Source: JACCTH01 sp035281645
GTDB taxonomy: Bacteria > Actinomycetota > Acidimicrobiia > Spongiisociales > ZC4RG35
NCBI GenBank assembly: GCA_035281645.1
Contig: DATEDN010000083.1
Location: 1-49,176 of the forward strand
Length of the DNA stretch: 49,176 nucleotides
Reading direction: 5' to 3'
Below the pieces are notes generated by a model that searched no databases, was not told the DNA's origin, and saw only the letters and a program-made list of their open reading frames with translations. Shown piece after piece: positions 7,467-16,278 of this stretch. Numbering within the stretch: position 1 is the first letter of the stretch; the number at the start of each line of letters is the position of its first letter. Both the position numbers and the translations under genes were made by a program.

Positions 7467-9617
7467 CTAGGTATTTACGACCACCACCGGGCAGGGACAG
7501 GCGCTGAGGATTCGCTCGACTCGGGGTCCGAGGAAGAGGCGGGAGGAGGCAGCTCTCACCCCGGTACCGAGCACCACCAAATCGGCATCGATCCGGCGGG
7601 CGGTGGCGAGGATGGCGTCTTCGGGGGCGGGCCCCATTCGGACCTCGGTTTCGGTGGCGATTCCGAGGGATTCGCCGACCTGGCGCAGATCATCTGTGAG
7701 CTGGCGTCCGATCTCGAGCTTGGTTGCCGCCCGGTCGGTTCCGGTGGCGTGGGTGGAGCTGTCGCTTTGAACCACGTGGACGACGGTGACGAGGGCATCC
7801 GGCTCGGCCACGGCGTATGCCAGTTCGGCCGCCCTTCGGCTGTAGGAAGTGCCATCGGTGGGGATAACGATCCGCCGCGGCCGCCAGTCCGAGTCAACGG
7901 CCGCCCCTCGCACCACCAGGGAAGGAATCCCCACCAACCGCACGATCTCGTCCACCACACCGCCGAATAGAGCTTCGGAGGTCGAATCGACCTCGCGGGC
8001 GCCGAGGACCACTAGGTCGTAATCACGCTGAGCTTCATTCAGCACCGCCGCCGCCGGATCGGCGTCCTCAATGACTCTTTTGGTGACACTGGTGTTGCCT
8101 CCGAACAGCGGCTCAAGTTGATTCAAGAAATCCGCCGATTGCGCCCGCTGTTCGCGATCGGCCACCGACAGCAGTGTCACCGCCAGACCGTGATCGCGGG
8201 CGAGATGCCCGAGAAGCACGGCTTCGATGGTTTGGGCTCCGCCATGAACTCCGCCTCGGGGTCGCACGGGGAGAAGCACACGCCGAATGCTCGATACCAG
8301 AGAACCGGCCGCGGTTTCCTCGCGACGGAGACGAGCCGCCTCGTCTGCTTCCGGTTCGACCCTGCGCATTACGTACCGGAGGGCAAAGGGGGCCATGAGC
8401 GAAGTGACAATGGCCATGACAACCACCATCGAGTAGGCCGGCTGACCGAGGATGCCGAGCGAGAGGCCGATCGATGCGACGATGATGCCCACCGCTCCTC
8501 GAGCGTTGAGCCCGCTTCCGAACGCCAGTGCCGTCCAATGGCCTTGCCCGGCGAGGTAGCGGGCGCCGAGATAGGCGCCGATCGTCTTCGAAGCAGTCGC
8601 CACGCCCACCACCAGGACCGTCAGCCAGAGCAGGCGGGGCTGAGCCAGACTGGTGATGTCGACTTTGAGGCCGGCGATGGCGAAGAAGATGGGTCCGAAG
8701 ATTCCGAGGGAGAGGCCCTCCAGCTTTTGGGGGACGTCGGCCGGGAGCCTTCGCATCCGGCCGAACAGGATGCCCACGGCGAAGGCCCCCAGCACCGGCT
8801 CCAAACCGAGGGCCTGGGTGAATGCCCCCCAAGCGAAGGCCAGGGCGACGACCAACGTCAGCAGACGGTTCTCACTCGTCATCCGGTCCTGGACGATGGC
8901 GAGAGAGCGGGTGACGATGTATCGGCCGACGAAGGCCGTGATCAAGACGAACCCGACCACGGTGAGGACCGCCTGCACGATCGCCGTCGGCACCACGCGA
9001 CCGAGAGCGGCCAGTGACGTGACGATGCCCAGCAGGGTCCAGCCGGTGATGTCATCGATCATGGCCGAGGCGATCATGGTTTGACCGGCGTCGCGACGCA
9101 TGAGGCCGAGATCGCGCAGCACTTTGGCCAGAACCGGGATCGCGGTTATCGACAACGCGGCGGCGAGGAACAGGGCGAAGACCAACCGATTTCGCCCCGA
9201 CCCGGGTATTAGGTCGGGGGGAAATAGGTAACCGAGCAGAAGACCGCCGGCAAGGGGTAGCACGAGGCCACCGACCGCGGCGGCGAAGGCGATTCGAGCC
9301 TTCTGTCGGATCAAAGCCAGATCGGTCTCGAATCCGATCACGACCAGGAGGAACATCACCCCAATGAGACCGACTACCTCGAGCAGGTGCCCCTGGACCG
9401 CGTTCTGGGGGACCGTCCAGGCAGCCAGCGCCGGGCTGATTGCTCCCAGCACCGACGGACCGAGGAGGACACCGGCCATGATCTCGCCGATCACGCTGGG
9501 CTGGCCGAGCCGCGAACTCAACTCACCCAGCCCCCGGGCGGCGGCGAGGAGAACGGTGATCATTACCAGCAGGTGGAGGATGTCGCCGTGGGGTGCGGCC
9601 GAGAAGGTGCCGCTCAT
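7467..9617 (-). CDS. CPA2-type cation/proton antiporter with two universal-stress-protein domains
   Basis: Membrane exchanger of Na+ or K+ for H+. From the ATG at 9617 it has 716 residues. About 12-13 hydrophobic segments cover residues 10-390, with GQPSVIGEIMAGVLLGPSVLG, a central SMIDDITGW-like segment and GLNARGAVGI typical of CPA2. The cytosolic tail (about 425-716) holds two tandem USP domains instead of the usual KefB/TrkA-N domain. The second ends with a nucleotide-binding type GTGVRAASSRLFLGPRVE pattern. The start ATG overlaps the purB stop by 4 nt, which decides the start over an open upstream extension. Ion specificity is not readable. Its stop lies 7 bp from element 1. Confidence 0.9.
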   Translation of the reverse strand: MSGTFSAAPHGDILHLLVMITVLLAAARGLGELSSRLGQPSVIGEIMAGVLLGPSVLGAISPALAAWTVPQNAVQGHLLEVVGLIGVMFLLVVIGFETDLALIRQKARIAFAAAVGGLVLPLAGGLLLGYLFPPDLIPGSGRNRLVFALFLAAALSITAIPVLAKVLRDLGLMRRDAGQTMIASAMIDDITGWTLLGIVTSLAALGRVVPTAIVQAVLTVVGFVLITAFVGRYIVTRSLAIVQDRMTSENRLLTLVVALAFAWGAFTQALGLEPVLGAFAVGILFGRMRRLPADVPQKLEGLSLGIFGPIFFAIAGLKVDITSLAQPRLLWLTVLVVGVATASKTIGAYLGARYLAGQGHWTALAFGSGLNARGAVGIIVASIGLSLGILGQPAYSMVVVMAIVTSLMAPFALRYVMRRVEPEADEAARLRREETAAGSLVSSIRRVLLPVRPRGGVHGGAQTIEAVLLGHLARDHGLAVTLLSVADREQRAQSADFLNQLEPLFGGNTSVTKRVIEDADPAAAVLNEAQRDYDLVVLGAREVDSTSEALFGGVVDEIVRLVGIPSLVVRGAAVDSDWRPRRIVIPTDGTSYSRRAAELAYAVAEPDALVTVVHVVQSDSSTHATGTDRAATKLEIGRQLTDDLRQVGESLGIATETEVRMGPAPEDAILATARRIDADLVVLGTGVRAASSRLFLGPRVERILSACPCPVVVVNT

Positions 9618-10927
9618 CCAGTCCTTGGGTCGGACAAGGAGACCTCCGCCAGCCGTTCGAAAACCACATTGGAATTGGTGAGGAATCCCTCCGGACGAAA
9701 GCACTCGCCAAGAACTTCGGGCGACAAGGTCACCCGGGGGTCATCGGCCAAGGCCTGCTGAAAATCGCTTTCGCGGTCCCAGCTCTGCATAGCGCTCTCC
9801 TGAACGATGCGATAGGCCTCGTCGCGTCCTACGCCCGATTCCACCAGGGCGAGCAGCACCTTCTGGCTATAGACCAAACCCCCAGTGGCCTCGAGGTTGG
9901 CCTTCATCCGCTCCCGGTCGATGACCAAGCCCTCGAGCAGTTCCTTCATCTTCTCCAGCATGTAATGGAGCAGCAGGCTGGCGTCGGGGAGAGCAACTCG
10001 TTCCGCCGACGAGTGACTGATGTCGCGCTCGTGCCAGAGGGTCACGTTTTCGAGGCCGCTCGAGGCGTAACCACGGAGCAACCGCGCCATCCCGGTGATG
10101 CGCTCGGAGATAACCGGGTTCCTCTTGTGGGGCATGGCCGAAGAGCCCTTCTGGCCGCGGCGAAAGGGCTCTCGTACCTCTCTGACCTCGGAGCGCTGGA
10201 GATGGCGGATCTCGGTGGCGATTCGCTCGAGGGTGGCGCCGGTGAGGGCAATGGTTCCCAAATACTGCGCATGGCGATCCCGGGCAGTGACCTGGGTTGA
10301 GGCGGGCTCGGGCGACAGGCCCAGCGATTGACAGACGTAATCCTCGATGTCGGGAGGTGTATGGGCATATGTCCCCACGGCTCCGGAGATCTTGCCGACC
10401 GCCACCACCTCCGTTGCCGCCACCATCCGCTCATGGTCGCGGGCAAGTTCGAAGGCCCAACTGGCCACTTTGAGACCGAAGGAAGTGGGCTCGGCCCAGA
10501 TGCCGTGGGTGCGCCCGAGCATCGGCGTGTTTCGTTCCGCCAAAGACATCCGGCGTGCGCTCTCGAAGAGCTCGCCGATCCCATCGCAGAGAAGCCGGGC
10601 GGCCTCGGCGAGGACGAAGCCCCCGGCGGTGTCCAAGACGTCGGAGGAGGTGAGCCCGTAATGGATCCATTCCCCGCCGGTGGGGACTCTCTCTCCGAGT
10701 AGATCGACGAAGGCGGCTAGATCATGGTCGGTGATCTGCTCCCGCTCGGCCACCTCGTCGGGAGATGGGACCTGGGCTTCCCGTAAGCCCTCGATTGCGG
10801 CCACCGGTGCCACGCCCAGCTTTCCCCAGCCCTCGAGCGCCAGCAGCTCCACTTTGTGCCACATCTCGAGGCGGTGGGTATCTGACCAGATGGTCGCCAT
10901 GGCGGGCAGCGAGTAGCGGCCGATCAC
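9614..10927 (-). CDS. purB: Adenylosuccinate lyase PurB
   Basis: Cleaves SAICAR to AICAR and adenylosuccinate to AMP, so it works in two purine steps. The 437-residue protein starts at GTG 10927 with the typical (V/M)IGRYSLPAMATIWSD. It shows HYGLTSSDVLDTA, TPMLGRTHG and the signature loop SSAMPHKRNP of the fumarase/ASL superfamily. The frame is open for 67 codons upstream, but that part runs antisense into the next gene and has no homology I recognise. It is coupled (ATGA) to the antiporter gene downstream, an unusual partner. The divergent alkX-like gene starts close by. Confidence 0.95.
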   Translation of the reverse strand: MIGRYSLPAMATIWSDTHRLEMWHKVELLALEGWGKLGVAPVAAIEGLREAQVPSPDEVAEREQITDHDLAAFVDLLGERVPTGGEWIHYGLTSSDVLDTAGGFVLAEAARLLCDGIGELFESARRMSLAERNTPMLGRTHGIWAEPTSFGLKVASWAFELARDHERMVAATEVVAVGKISGAVGTYAHTPPDIEDYVCQSLGLSPEPASTQVTARDRHAQYLGTIALTGATLERIATEIRHLQRSEVREVREPFRRGQKGSSAMPHKRNPVISERITGMARLLRGYASSGLENVTLWHERDISHSSAERVALPDASLLLHYMLEKMKELLEGLVIDRERMKANLEATGGLVYSQKVLLALVESGVGRDEAYRIVQESAMQSWDRESDFQQALADDPRVTLSPEVLGECFRPEGFLTNSNVVFERLAEVSLSDPRTG

Positions 10928-10963
10928 CAGGTGAGGGTAACCCGGGCCTACTCTCCCAACCCC

Positions 10964-12136
10964 GTGCGGCGACTGACCATCTCCCAAGCGCGTCGAATAG
11001 CGCTCGCCGCCCAAGGCTTTGCTGATCCCCGGCCCCAGGGTCGCGTTACGCGCCAACACATTCGGCGTTTTTTGAAGCGGACCGGCCTCATCCAGATCGA
11101 CTCTGTCAACGTTGTGGCTCGCGCCCACTATCTCCCGCTGTTCGCCCGCATCGGCAACTACCCGATGTCACTGCTCGACGAGATGACATGGGGACCGAAG
11201 GCCGAGCTTTCCGAATACTGGGCGCACATGGCCTCGATCATTCCTAAAGCGGACTGGCCTCTCTATCGGCACCGGATGGAATCGAAGTGGCATTTTGCCG
11301 AGCGATGGATCAACGAGAACCCCGGTGGGGTCGAGGAGGTCATCGCACGGATCCGGGAGCAGGGCCCGGTCCGGCCCTCCGATCTCGAGGCTCACCAAAC
11401 GGGCCTCGGTCCCTGGTGGGAGTGGTCGCCAGCCAAGATCGCGCTCGAGGGACTGTTCCTCCGGGGTCGGCTCGGTGTTCCCAAGCGCCTCAACTTCGTC
11501 CGGTTCTACGACCTGATCGAACGAGTCATCCCGGCCGAGATCTTGTCCGAGGATCTACCGGTGAGCGAGCAGAGGAAGGAGTTGCTGCGTCGAGCTCTCC
11601 GCCACCAGGGCGTTGCCACCTTCGCCGACCTCATCGACTACCACCGCCAGTCGAACCAGCCCTGCAAGCCACTGATCAAAGAGCTTGTCGCGGCTGGGGA
11701 GGCGATCGAGGTCGAGGTCGAGGGGTGGAAGGACAAGGCCTACCTTGATCCGGCCGCCGCGGTCCCGAGAAAGCTCGAGGCGCTCGCCTTTCTGTGCCCT
11801 TTCGATCCAGTGATCTGGTTCCGGCCCCGGACTGAGCGCTTGTTCGACTTCCACTACCGCATCGAGATCTATACCCCGGCTGCGAAGCGCACATTCGGCT
11901 ATTACGTCTTTGCCATCCTCTGCGATGACGAACTGGTCGGACGTCTCGATCTCAAGGCCGACCGGGCGAAATCGGCCCTGGTCGTGCGCGGCGCTTTCGT
12001 CGAGCCGGGTCAGGCTCCGGGATCGATCGCCTCCCGGGTCCGATCCGAACTGAAGACCATGGCCGAGTGGCTGTCGCTCGACGATGTCGTCGTCGAACCG
12101 AACGGGACGTTGGCCGCCTCGCTGGCGGAGGCTTAG
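10964..12136 (+). CDS. YcaQ/AlkX-type DNA crosslink-repair glycosylase (HTH_42 family)
   Basis: Winged-helix glycosylase family that in E. coli (YcaQ/AlkX) unhooks N7-alkylguanine interstrand crosslinks. With the GTG at 10964 it has 390 residues, the family size. The catalytic Q-phi-D motif is seen as Gln44-Ile-Asp46 in LIQIDSVNVVARAHYLPLF. This is followed by the typical SEYWAHMASIIP block, the PVRPSDLEA winged helix, FDPVIWFR and the RLFDFHYRIEIYTPAAKRTFGYY block. An in-frame GTG at 10931 is possible but lies only 3 bp from the purB start. The later GTG gives the usual N-terminus (RRLTISQARRIALAAQGF). Even so, only 36 bp separate the divergent starts. Confidence 0.88.
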   Translation: MRRLTISQARRIALAAQGFADPRPQGRVTRQHIRRFLKRTGLIQIDSVNVVARAHYLPLFARIGNYPMSLLDEMTWGPKAELSEYWAHMASIIPKADWPLYRHRMESKWHFAERWINENPGGVEEVIARIREQGPVRPSDLEAHQTGLGPWWEWSPAKIALEGLFLRGRLGVPKRLNFVRFYDLIERVIPAEILSEDLPVSEQRKELLRRALRHQGVATFADLIDYHRQSNQPCKPLIKELVAAGEAIEVEVEGWKDKAYLDPAAAVPRKLEALAFLCPFDPVIWFRPRTERLFDFHYRIEIYTPAAKRTFGYYVFAILCDDELVGRLDLKADRAKSALVVRGAFVEPGQAPGSIASRVRSELKTMAEWLSLDDVVVEPNGTLAASLAEA

Positions 12137-12162
12137 CCAGCCGAGCTCGGTACCGTCGCTCG

Positions 12163-13236
12163 ATGCGACGAACTGTCGTTGCGACCTTGATTCTGACCGC
12201 ATGCACCTCGGCGCCATCGGAGCCGACAGATGTTTCCCCGACGGCTCCCGAGGTCGCCACCACCGGCGTGTCGACCACGCTTTCAGCCGCCACCAGCGTC
12301 TCGCCGTCCACGTCGGCAGCCGCGTTTGAACCTGAGTTCGAGGTTGAAACCTTTCCGGTCCCAGCCGGCTCCCGACCGCATGATGTCGCACCGACGGCCG
12401 ATGGCGGCGTCTGGTACACGGCGCAGGCGCGGGGTGCTCTGGGCTGGCTCGATCCGGTGACGGGGGAGGCGCGGGAAACTCCTCTCGGTTCTAATTCGGC
12501 TCCCCACGGGGTGATCGTCGGACCTGACGGCGCTCCCTGGATCACAGATGGCGGGCTCAATGCGATCGTCCGCGTTGATCCGAGCTCGTTGGCGGTGGAG
12601 ACATTCCCGCTCCAGGCCGACTCCCCGTCAGCCAACCTCAACACCGCCGCGTTCGATGGCGAAGGCATCCTCTGGTTCACCGGACAGGCCGGTTGGCATG
12701 GGCGCCTCGATCCGGCTGATGGATCCGTGGAGACGTTCTCGTCGCCGCGCGGGTCGGGCCCCTATGGCATCGCCGCCACTCCCGATGGTGAGATCTATTT
12801 CAGTTCCCTCGCCGGCAGCTACCTCGGAGCTGTCGATCGGTCGAGCGGTGCGGTCGAGGTCATCGATCCCCCCACACTCGGGGCAGGATTGAGGAGAGTG
12901 TGGTCCGACTCGAGCGGGCGACTCTGGGTAAGCGAGTGGAATGCCGGCCAGGTGGGTGTGTACGACCCACGGTCGGAAGCCTGGGTCGAGTGGAGGCTGC
13001 CCGGCAACGCTCCGCAGGCGTATTCAGTGTTTGTCGACGATCAGGACGCGGTGTGGCTATCGGATTTCGGAGCCAACGCCATCGTCCGCTTCGATCCCCG
13101 AACGGAATCGTTTCTCAGTTTTCCCTCCGACATCAACCCGGCCAACGTTCGCCAACTGCTGGGCAGAGCGGGCGAAGTCTGGGGAGCGGAGTCCGCCGCC
13201 GACCGGCTGGTGGTGATTCGGACCGTCGCCGGCTAG
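12163..13236 (+). CDS. Lipoprotein with streptogramin-lyase-like (Vgb-type) beta-propeller
   Basis: The 357-residue protein has a signal peptide and lipobox LTAC (Cys14), so it is probably anchored on the outside of the membrane. A Ser/Thr/Pro/Ala-rich linker of about 35 residues follows. The rest is propeller blades with repeated (G)xPDGxxWxT, RVDP and (V)W-S-E-W-N motifs, as in virginiamycin B lyase Vgb and SMP-30/NHL proteins. The last blade keeps a glutamate in GEVWGAESAADRLVVI. I could not confirm the Vgb catalytic histidines, so drug lyase activity is not claimed; a binding propeller is equally likely. It converges on purE, with a shared CTAG at 13233-13236 serving as part of both stop codons. 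Confidence 0.8.
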   Translation: MRRTVVATLILTACTSAPSEPTDVSPTAPEVATTGVSTTLSAATSVSPSTSAAAFEPEFEVETFPVPAGSRPHDVAPTADGGVWYTAQARGALGWLDPVTGEARETPLGSNSAPHGVIVGPDGAPWITDGGLNAIVRVDPSSLAVETFPLQADSPSANLNTAAFDGEGILWFTGQAGWHGRLDPADGSVETFSSPRGSGPYGIAATPDGEIYFSSLAGSYLGAVDRSSGAVEVIDPPTLGAGLRRVWSDSSGRLWVSEWNAGQVGVYDPRSEAWVEWRLPGNAPQAYSVFVDDQDAVWLSDFGANAIVRFDPRTESFLSFPSDINPANVRQLLGRAGEVWGAESAADRLVVIRTVAG

Positions 13237-13691
13237 CCAGCCAACGTATCGGCAGCCAACTGCGCTCGGAAATCTTCCAGTCGCTTGGTGAGGTTGGGGT
13301 CGTCGATCGCCAGGATCGCCACCGCCAGCAGCGCCGCGTTAGCCGCCCCGTCGATAGCAACGGTTGCTACCGGGATTCCAGTCGGCATCTGCACAGTGGC
13401 GAGGAGCGAGTCGAGACCGTCGAGGGATGCCTTCAAAGGCACCCCGATAACAGGAAGAAGCGATTTGGCCGCCATGACCCCAGCGAGGTGGGCAGCCTTG
13501 CCCGCCCCGGCAATGATGACCTTGAAACCGTTGGCAGAGGCCTGGGCAGCGAATGCGATTGCCTCATCGGGAGTCTTGTGAGCCGATAGAACTCGGGTGT
13601 CGGATTCGATGCCGAACCTTTCAAGCATGTGCGCGGCTTTCTCCATCACCGGGCGATCAGACCCTGAGCCCATGACGATTGCCACCTTCAT
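13233..13691 (-). CDS. purE: N5-CAIR mutase PurE
   Basis: Class I PurE that converts N5-CAIR to CAIR. The 152-residue protein shows VMGSGSDRPVMEKA and the catalytic histidine loop LSAHKTPDEA. It also has IIAGAGKAAHLAGVMAA and the LPVIGVPLKASLDGLDSLLATVQMPTG segment (in two parts), all diagnostic. The ATG at 13691 overlaps the purD stop by 4 nt. No purK is visible here; class I PurE needs PurK, so it should be elsewhere in the genome. Confidence 0.96.
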   Translation of the reverse strand: MKVAIVMGSGSDRPVMEKAAHMLERFGIESDTRVLSAHKTPDEAIAFAAQASANGFKVIIAGAGKAAHLAGVMAAKSLLPVIGVPLKASLDGLDSLLATVQMPTGIPVATVAIDGAANAALLAVAILAIDDPNLTKRLEDFRAQLAADTLAG

Positions 13692-14947
13692 TCGCTCAAA
13701 CCTATCTGGGCAGCGATGTCGCTTCGGAACTGGGCTCCCGGGAACTCAATCCGATCGAGCGCGTCATAGGCGGCGGCACGAGCGGAGGCCAAATCCGACC
13801 CAGACCCGACGACATTGAGCACCCGACCGCCAGCGGAGACCAACTGCTTCCCCGCCAACGAGGTGCCGCCATGGAAGAGCAGAGCATTGGGCTCGAATGA
13901 GCCGGTTCGAATAGGAATTCCCTTTCGAGGCGAATCCGGGTAGCCCGGCGCGGCCACGACCACGTTGACGAAAGCGTCCGGTGACCATTTCAAGTCCACG
14001 GTCGCCAATTGCTCATCGATGCCGTCCTCGATCACATCGAGCAAGTCGTTTTCGAGTCTGGGGATCATCACTTGGGTCTCGGGATCACCCAGGCGGCAGT
14101 TGAATTCGAGGACGCTGGGACCGTTCTCCCCGAGGACCAATCCGGCGTAGAGGAAGCCGGAATAGCGGTTGCCTTCCTCCTCCAATTTCTCGAGGACCGG
14201 GCGGAAGACTTCTTCGGTGGCGAACGACAGGAGACTCGGTGGGAGATCGGGGACCGGCGAATAGGAACCCATTCCCCCGGTGTTGGGCCCGCGATCGCCG
14301 TCTCGCAGACGCTTGTAGTCCCGAGCCGGCTCGAGCACTGCCACCTCGCGACCAGCGCACATGGCGAAGACGCTGACTTCAGGACCGGAGAGGAACTCCT
14401 CGATGATCACGGCCGGCCTTCCGAAGGCGCCGCCCAGGCAACGGCGCACCCAATCCGCCGCCTCTTTCCGATCATCGGTGACGACGACACCTTTTCCGGC
14501 CGCGAGCCCGTCTGCCTTGATCACGAATGGTGGGGTCTGGGAGTCGAGGAACTGGAGGGCCCCGGTCAGGTCATCGAACCCGGCCCAGGCTGCGGTGGGG
14601 ACACCAGCGCGCTTCATCACTCCCTTGGCGTAGGCCTTGGAAGACTCCAGGCGGGCCGCGGATTGAGTAGGGCCCCAAACCGGAATCCCCACCGCCAGCA
14701 GTAGGTCGGCCAATCCCGCCGCCAAAGGCGCCTCTGGTCCGATCACCACGAAATCGACCCGATGATGCTGAGCCTCGTCGGCCACTGCCTGACCGTCCAG
14801 CGGATCGATACCCTCGATCGTCGGACCCAGCTCAGCGAGGCCCGGATTGCCGGGAAGGGATAGGAGAGAACGAACCCGGGGACTCTGGGCCAGCTTCCAG
14901 CCCAGGGCGTGCTCCCGTCCCCCCGAGCCAATCAAGAGGACCTTCAT
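13688..14947 (-). CDS. purD: Phosphoribosylamine-glycine ligase PurD
   Basis: ATP-grasp enzyme that joins phosphoribosylamine and glycine to form GAR. The 419 residues begin VLLIGSGGREHALGWKL, typical of PurD. Then come FVVIGPEAPLAAGLADLL, the ATP-grasp FVIKADGLAAGKGVVV, DGDRGPNTGGMGSYSP and LEFNCRLGDPETQ. The ATG at 14947 is supported by the family N-terminus and a 4-nt overlap with the purA stop. Middle gene of purA-purD-purE. Confidence 0.97.
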   Translation of the reverse strand: MKVLLIGSGGREHALGWKLAQSPRVRSLLSLPGNPGLAELGPTIEGIDPLDGQAVADEAQHHRVDFVVIGPEAPLAAGLADLLLAVGIPVWGPTQSAARLESSKAYAKGVMKRAGVPTAAWAGFDDLTGALQFLDSQTPPFVIKADGLAAGKGVVVTDDRKEAADWVRRCLGGAFGRPAVIIEEFLSGPEVSVFAMCAGREVAVLEPARDYKRLRDGDRGPNTGGMGSYSPVPDLPPSLLSFATEEVFRPVLEKLEEEGNRYSGFLYAGLVLGENGPSVLEFNCRLGDPETQVMIPRLENDLLDVIEDGIDEQLATVDLKWSPDAFVNVVVAAPGYPDSPRKGIPIRTGSFEPNALLFHGGTSLAGKQLVSAGGRVLNVVGSGSDLASARAAAYDALDRIEFPGAQFRSDIAAQIGLSE

Positions 14948-16215
14948 AGCGAAATGAGCTGGCGTCGCTCGGGTCCCACTGAGACCCATGCGATGGGGAC
15001 ACCCGTGTGGGCGGCGACGAACTCGAGGTAGTTCCTCACCTGGGAGGGGAGATCCGAAAAGCTTCGGATCGAAGAGATGTCTTCCCTCCATCCTGGGAAG
15101 GTCTCGTAGACGGGGCTGGACTCGTATAGCACTCGATGCTGGCGGGGAAACTCCCGGTGCATTTCCTCTCCGGATTGATATGCCACGGCGATCTTGACCG
15201 AATCGAAGCCAGAAAGCACATCGAGCTTGGTGACAAAGAGCTTGGTGATTCCATTCACCCGGACCGCGTAGCGAAGGGCAACGAGGTCAAGCCAACCGCA
15301 ACGGCGCTTGCGCCCTGTCACCGTGCCGTATTCTCCGCCCACCTCGATCAGACGCTCGCCGTCCTCATCGGTGAGCTCGGTCGGGAAGGGCCCCGTTCCC
15401 ACCCGGGAGATGTAGGCCTTGGCCACCCCGATGACCTCGCCGATTGATCCCGGACCGATCCCGGCTCCTACCAGCGCCCCTCCCGAGGTGGGATTGGAAG
15501 ACGTGACGAACGGATAGGTCCCGTGATCAACGTCGAGCATGGTTCCCTGAGCCCCTTCGAGGAGGACCGAGCGCCCCTCGGCGAGCGCCTCCGAGAGTAG
15601 CAACGAGCTGTCGACGACATGTGGAAGCAGTCGAGGGGCGAATGCCAGGTACTCGTCCGAAATCGCCTTTGCATTCATCGCCAGTTGGTTGTACACCCTG
15701 GTGAGAATCCGGTTCTTGTCGTCGAGGGCGGTCTCGACCTTCTTGCGGAAGATGGCGGGGTCGAAAAGGTCCTGCACCCTGATTCCGGTCCGAGCGAACT
15801 TGTCGGTATAGGCGGGACCGATTCCGCGCTTGGTCGTGCCGATCTGATTGCGCCCCAGGAATCGCTCCATGATCCCATCGAGCTTGCGGTGATACGGCAT
15901 GATGAGGTGGGCGTTGCTCGAGATCCGCAGCCGTTCCGTGTCGATGCCACGAGAAGAGAGCATCTCCATCTCCTCGATGAGAACCTTGGGATCGATGACA
16001 CAGCCGGAGCCGATCACCGGTGTGCAGTCGGGATAGAGGACCCCGGAAGGGATCAGGGAGAGCGCGATTCGCTGGTCACCGACAATGATCGTGTGTCCGG
16101 CGTTGTTGCCGCCGGCGTAGCGAACGACGTAGTCGGAGGTCTCGGCGAAGTAGTCGGTGACCCGTCCCTTGCCCTCGTCACCCCACTGAGCACCCAAGAC
16201 GATTGTGGCGGGCAT
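14944..16215 (-). CDS. purA: Adenylosuccinate synthetase PurA
   Basis: GTP-dependent ligation of IMP and aspartate, the first committed step to AMP. From the ATG at 16215 it has 423 residues. Motifs are the P-loop GAQWGDEGKGRVTDYF, YAGGNNAGHTI, TTKRGIGPAYTDK, the LLEGAQGTMLDVDHGTYPFVTSSN block (in two parts) and TVTGRKRRCGWLDL. A longer open frame upstream would run into the divergent ligase and lacks homology. It heads purA-purD-purE, with 63 bp to the divergent ATP-grasp gene where promoters should lie. Confidence 0.97.
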   Translation of the reverse strand: MPATIVLGAQWGDEGKGRVTDYFAETSDYVVRYAGGNNAGHTIIVGDQRIALSLIPSGVLYPDCTPVIGSGCVIDPKVLIEEMEMLSSRGIDTERLRISSNAHLIMPYHRKLDGIMERFLGRNQIGTTKRGIGPAYTDKFARTGIRVQDLFDPAIFRKKVETALDDKNRILTRVYNQLAMNAKAISDEYLAFAPRLLPHVVDSSLLLSEALAEGRSVLLEGAQGTMLDVDHGTYPFVTSSNPTSGGALVGAGIGPGSIGEVIGVAKAYISRVGTGPFPTELTDEDGERLIEVGGEYGTVTGRKRRCGWLDLVALRYAVRVNGITKLFVTKLDVLSGFDSVKIAVAYQSGEEMHREFPRQHRVLYESSPVYETFPGWREDISSIRSFSDLPSQVRNYLEFVAAHTGVPIAWVSVGPERRQLISL

Positions 16216-16278
16216 CCGGCGCCACGGTACCGCCGACGCCAGAGACTGGACCCGGAGCACGCCCAATAGCATGCAAAG

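Noticed and set aside
9618..9704. N-terminal extension of the antiporter to 9704
   Set aside because: It overlaps the purB end by 91 bp and has no membrane or family signal; the ATG at 9617 with ATGA overlap is better.
12163..13236. Streptogramin B resistance (Vgb) gene
   Set aside because: The fold is similar but catalytic histidines could not be confirmed and the protein is a lipoprotein, unlike Vgb.
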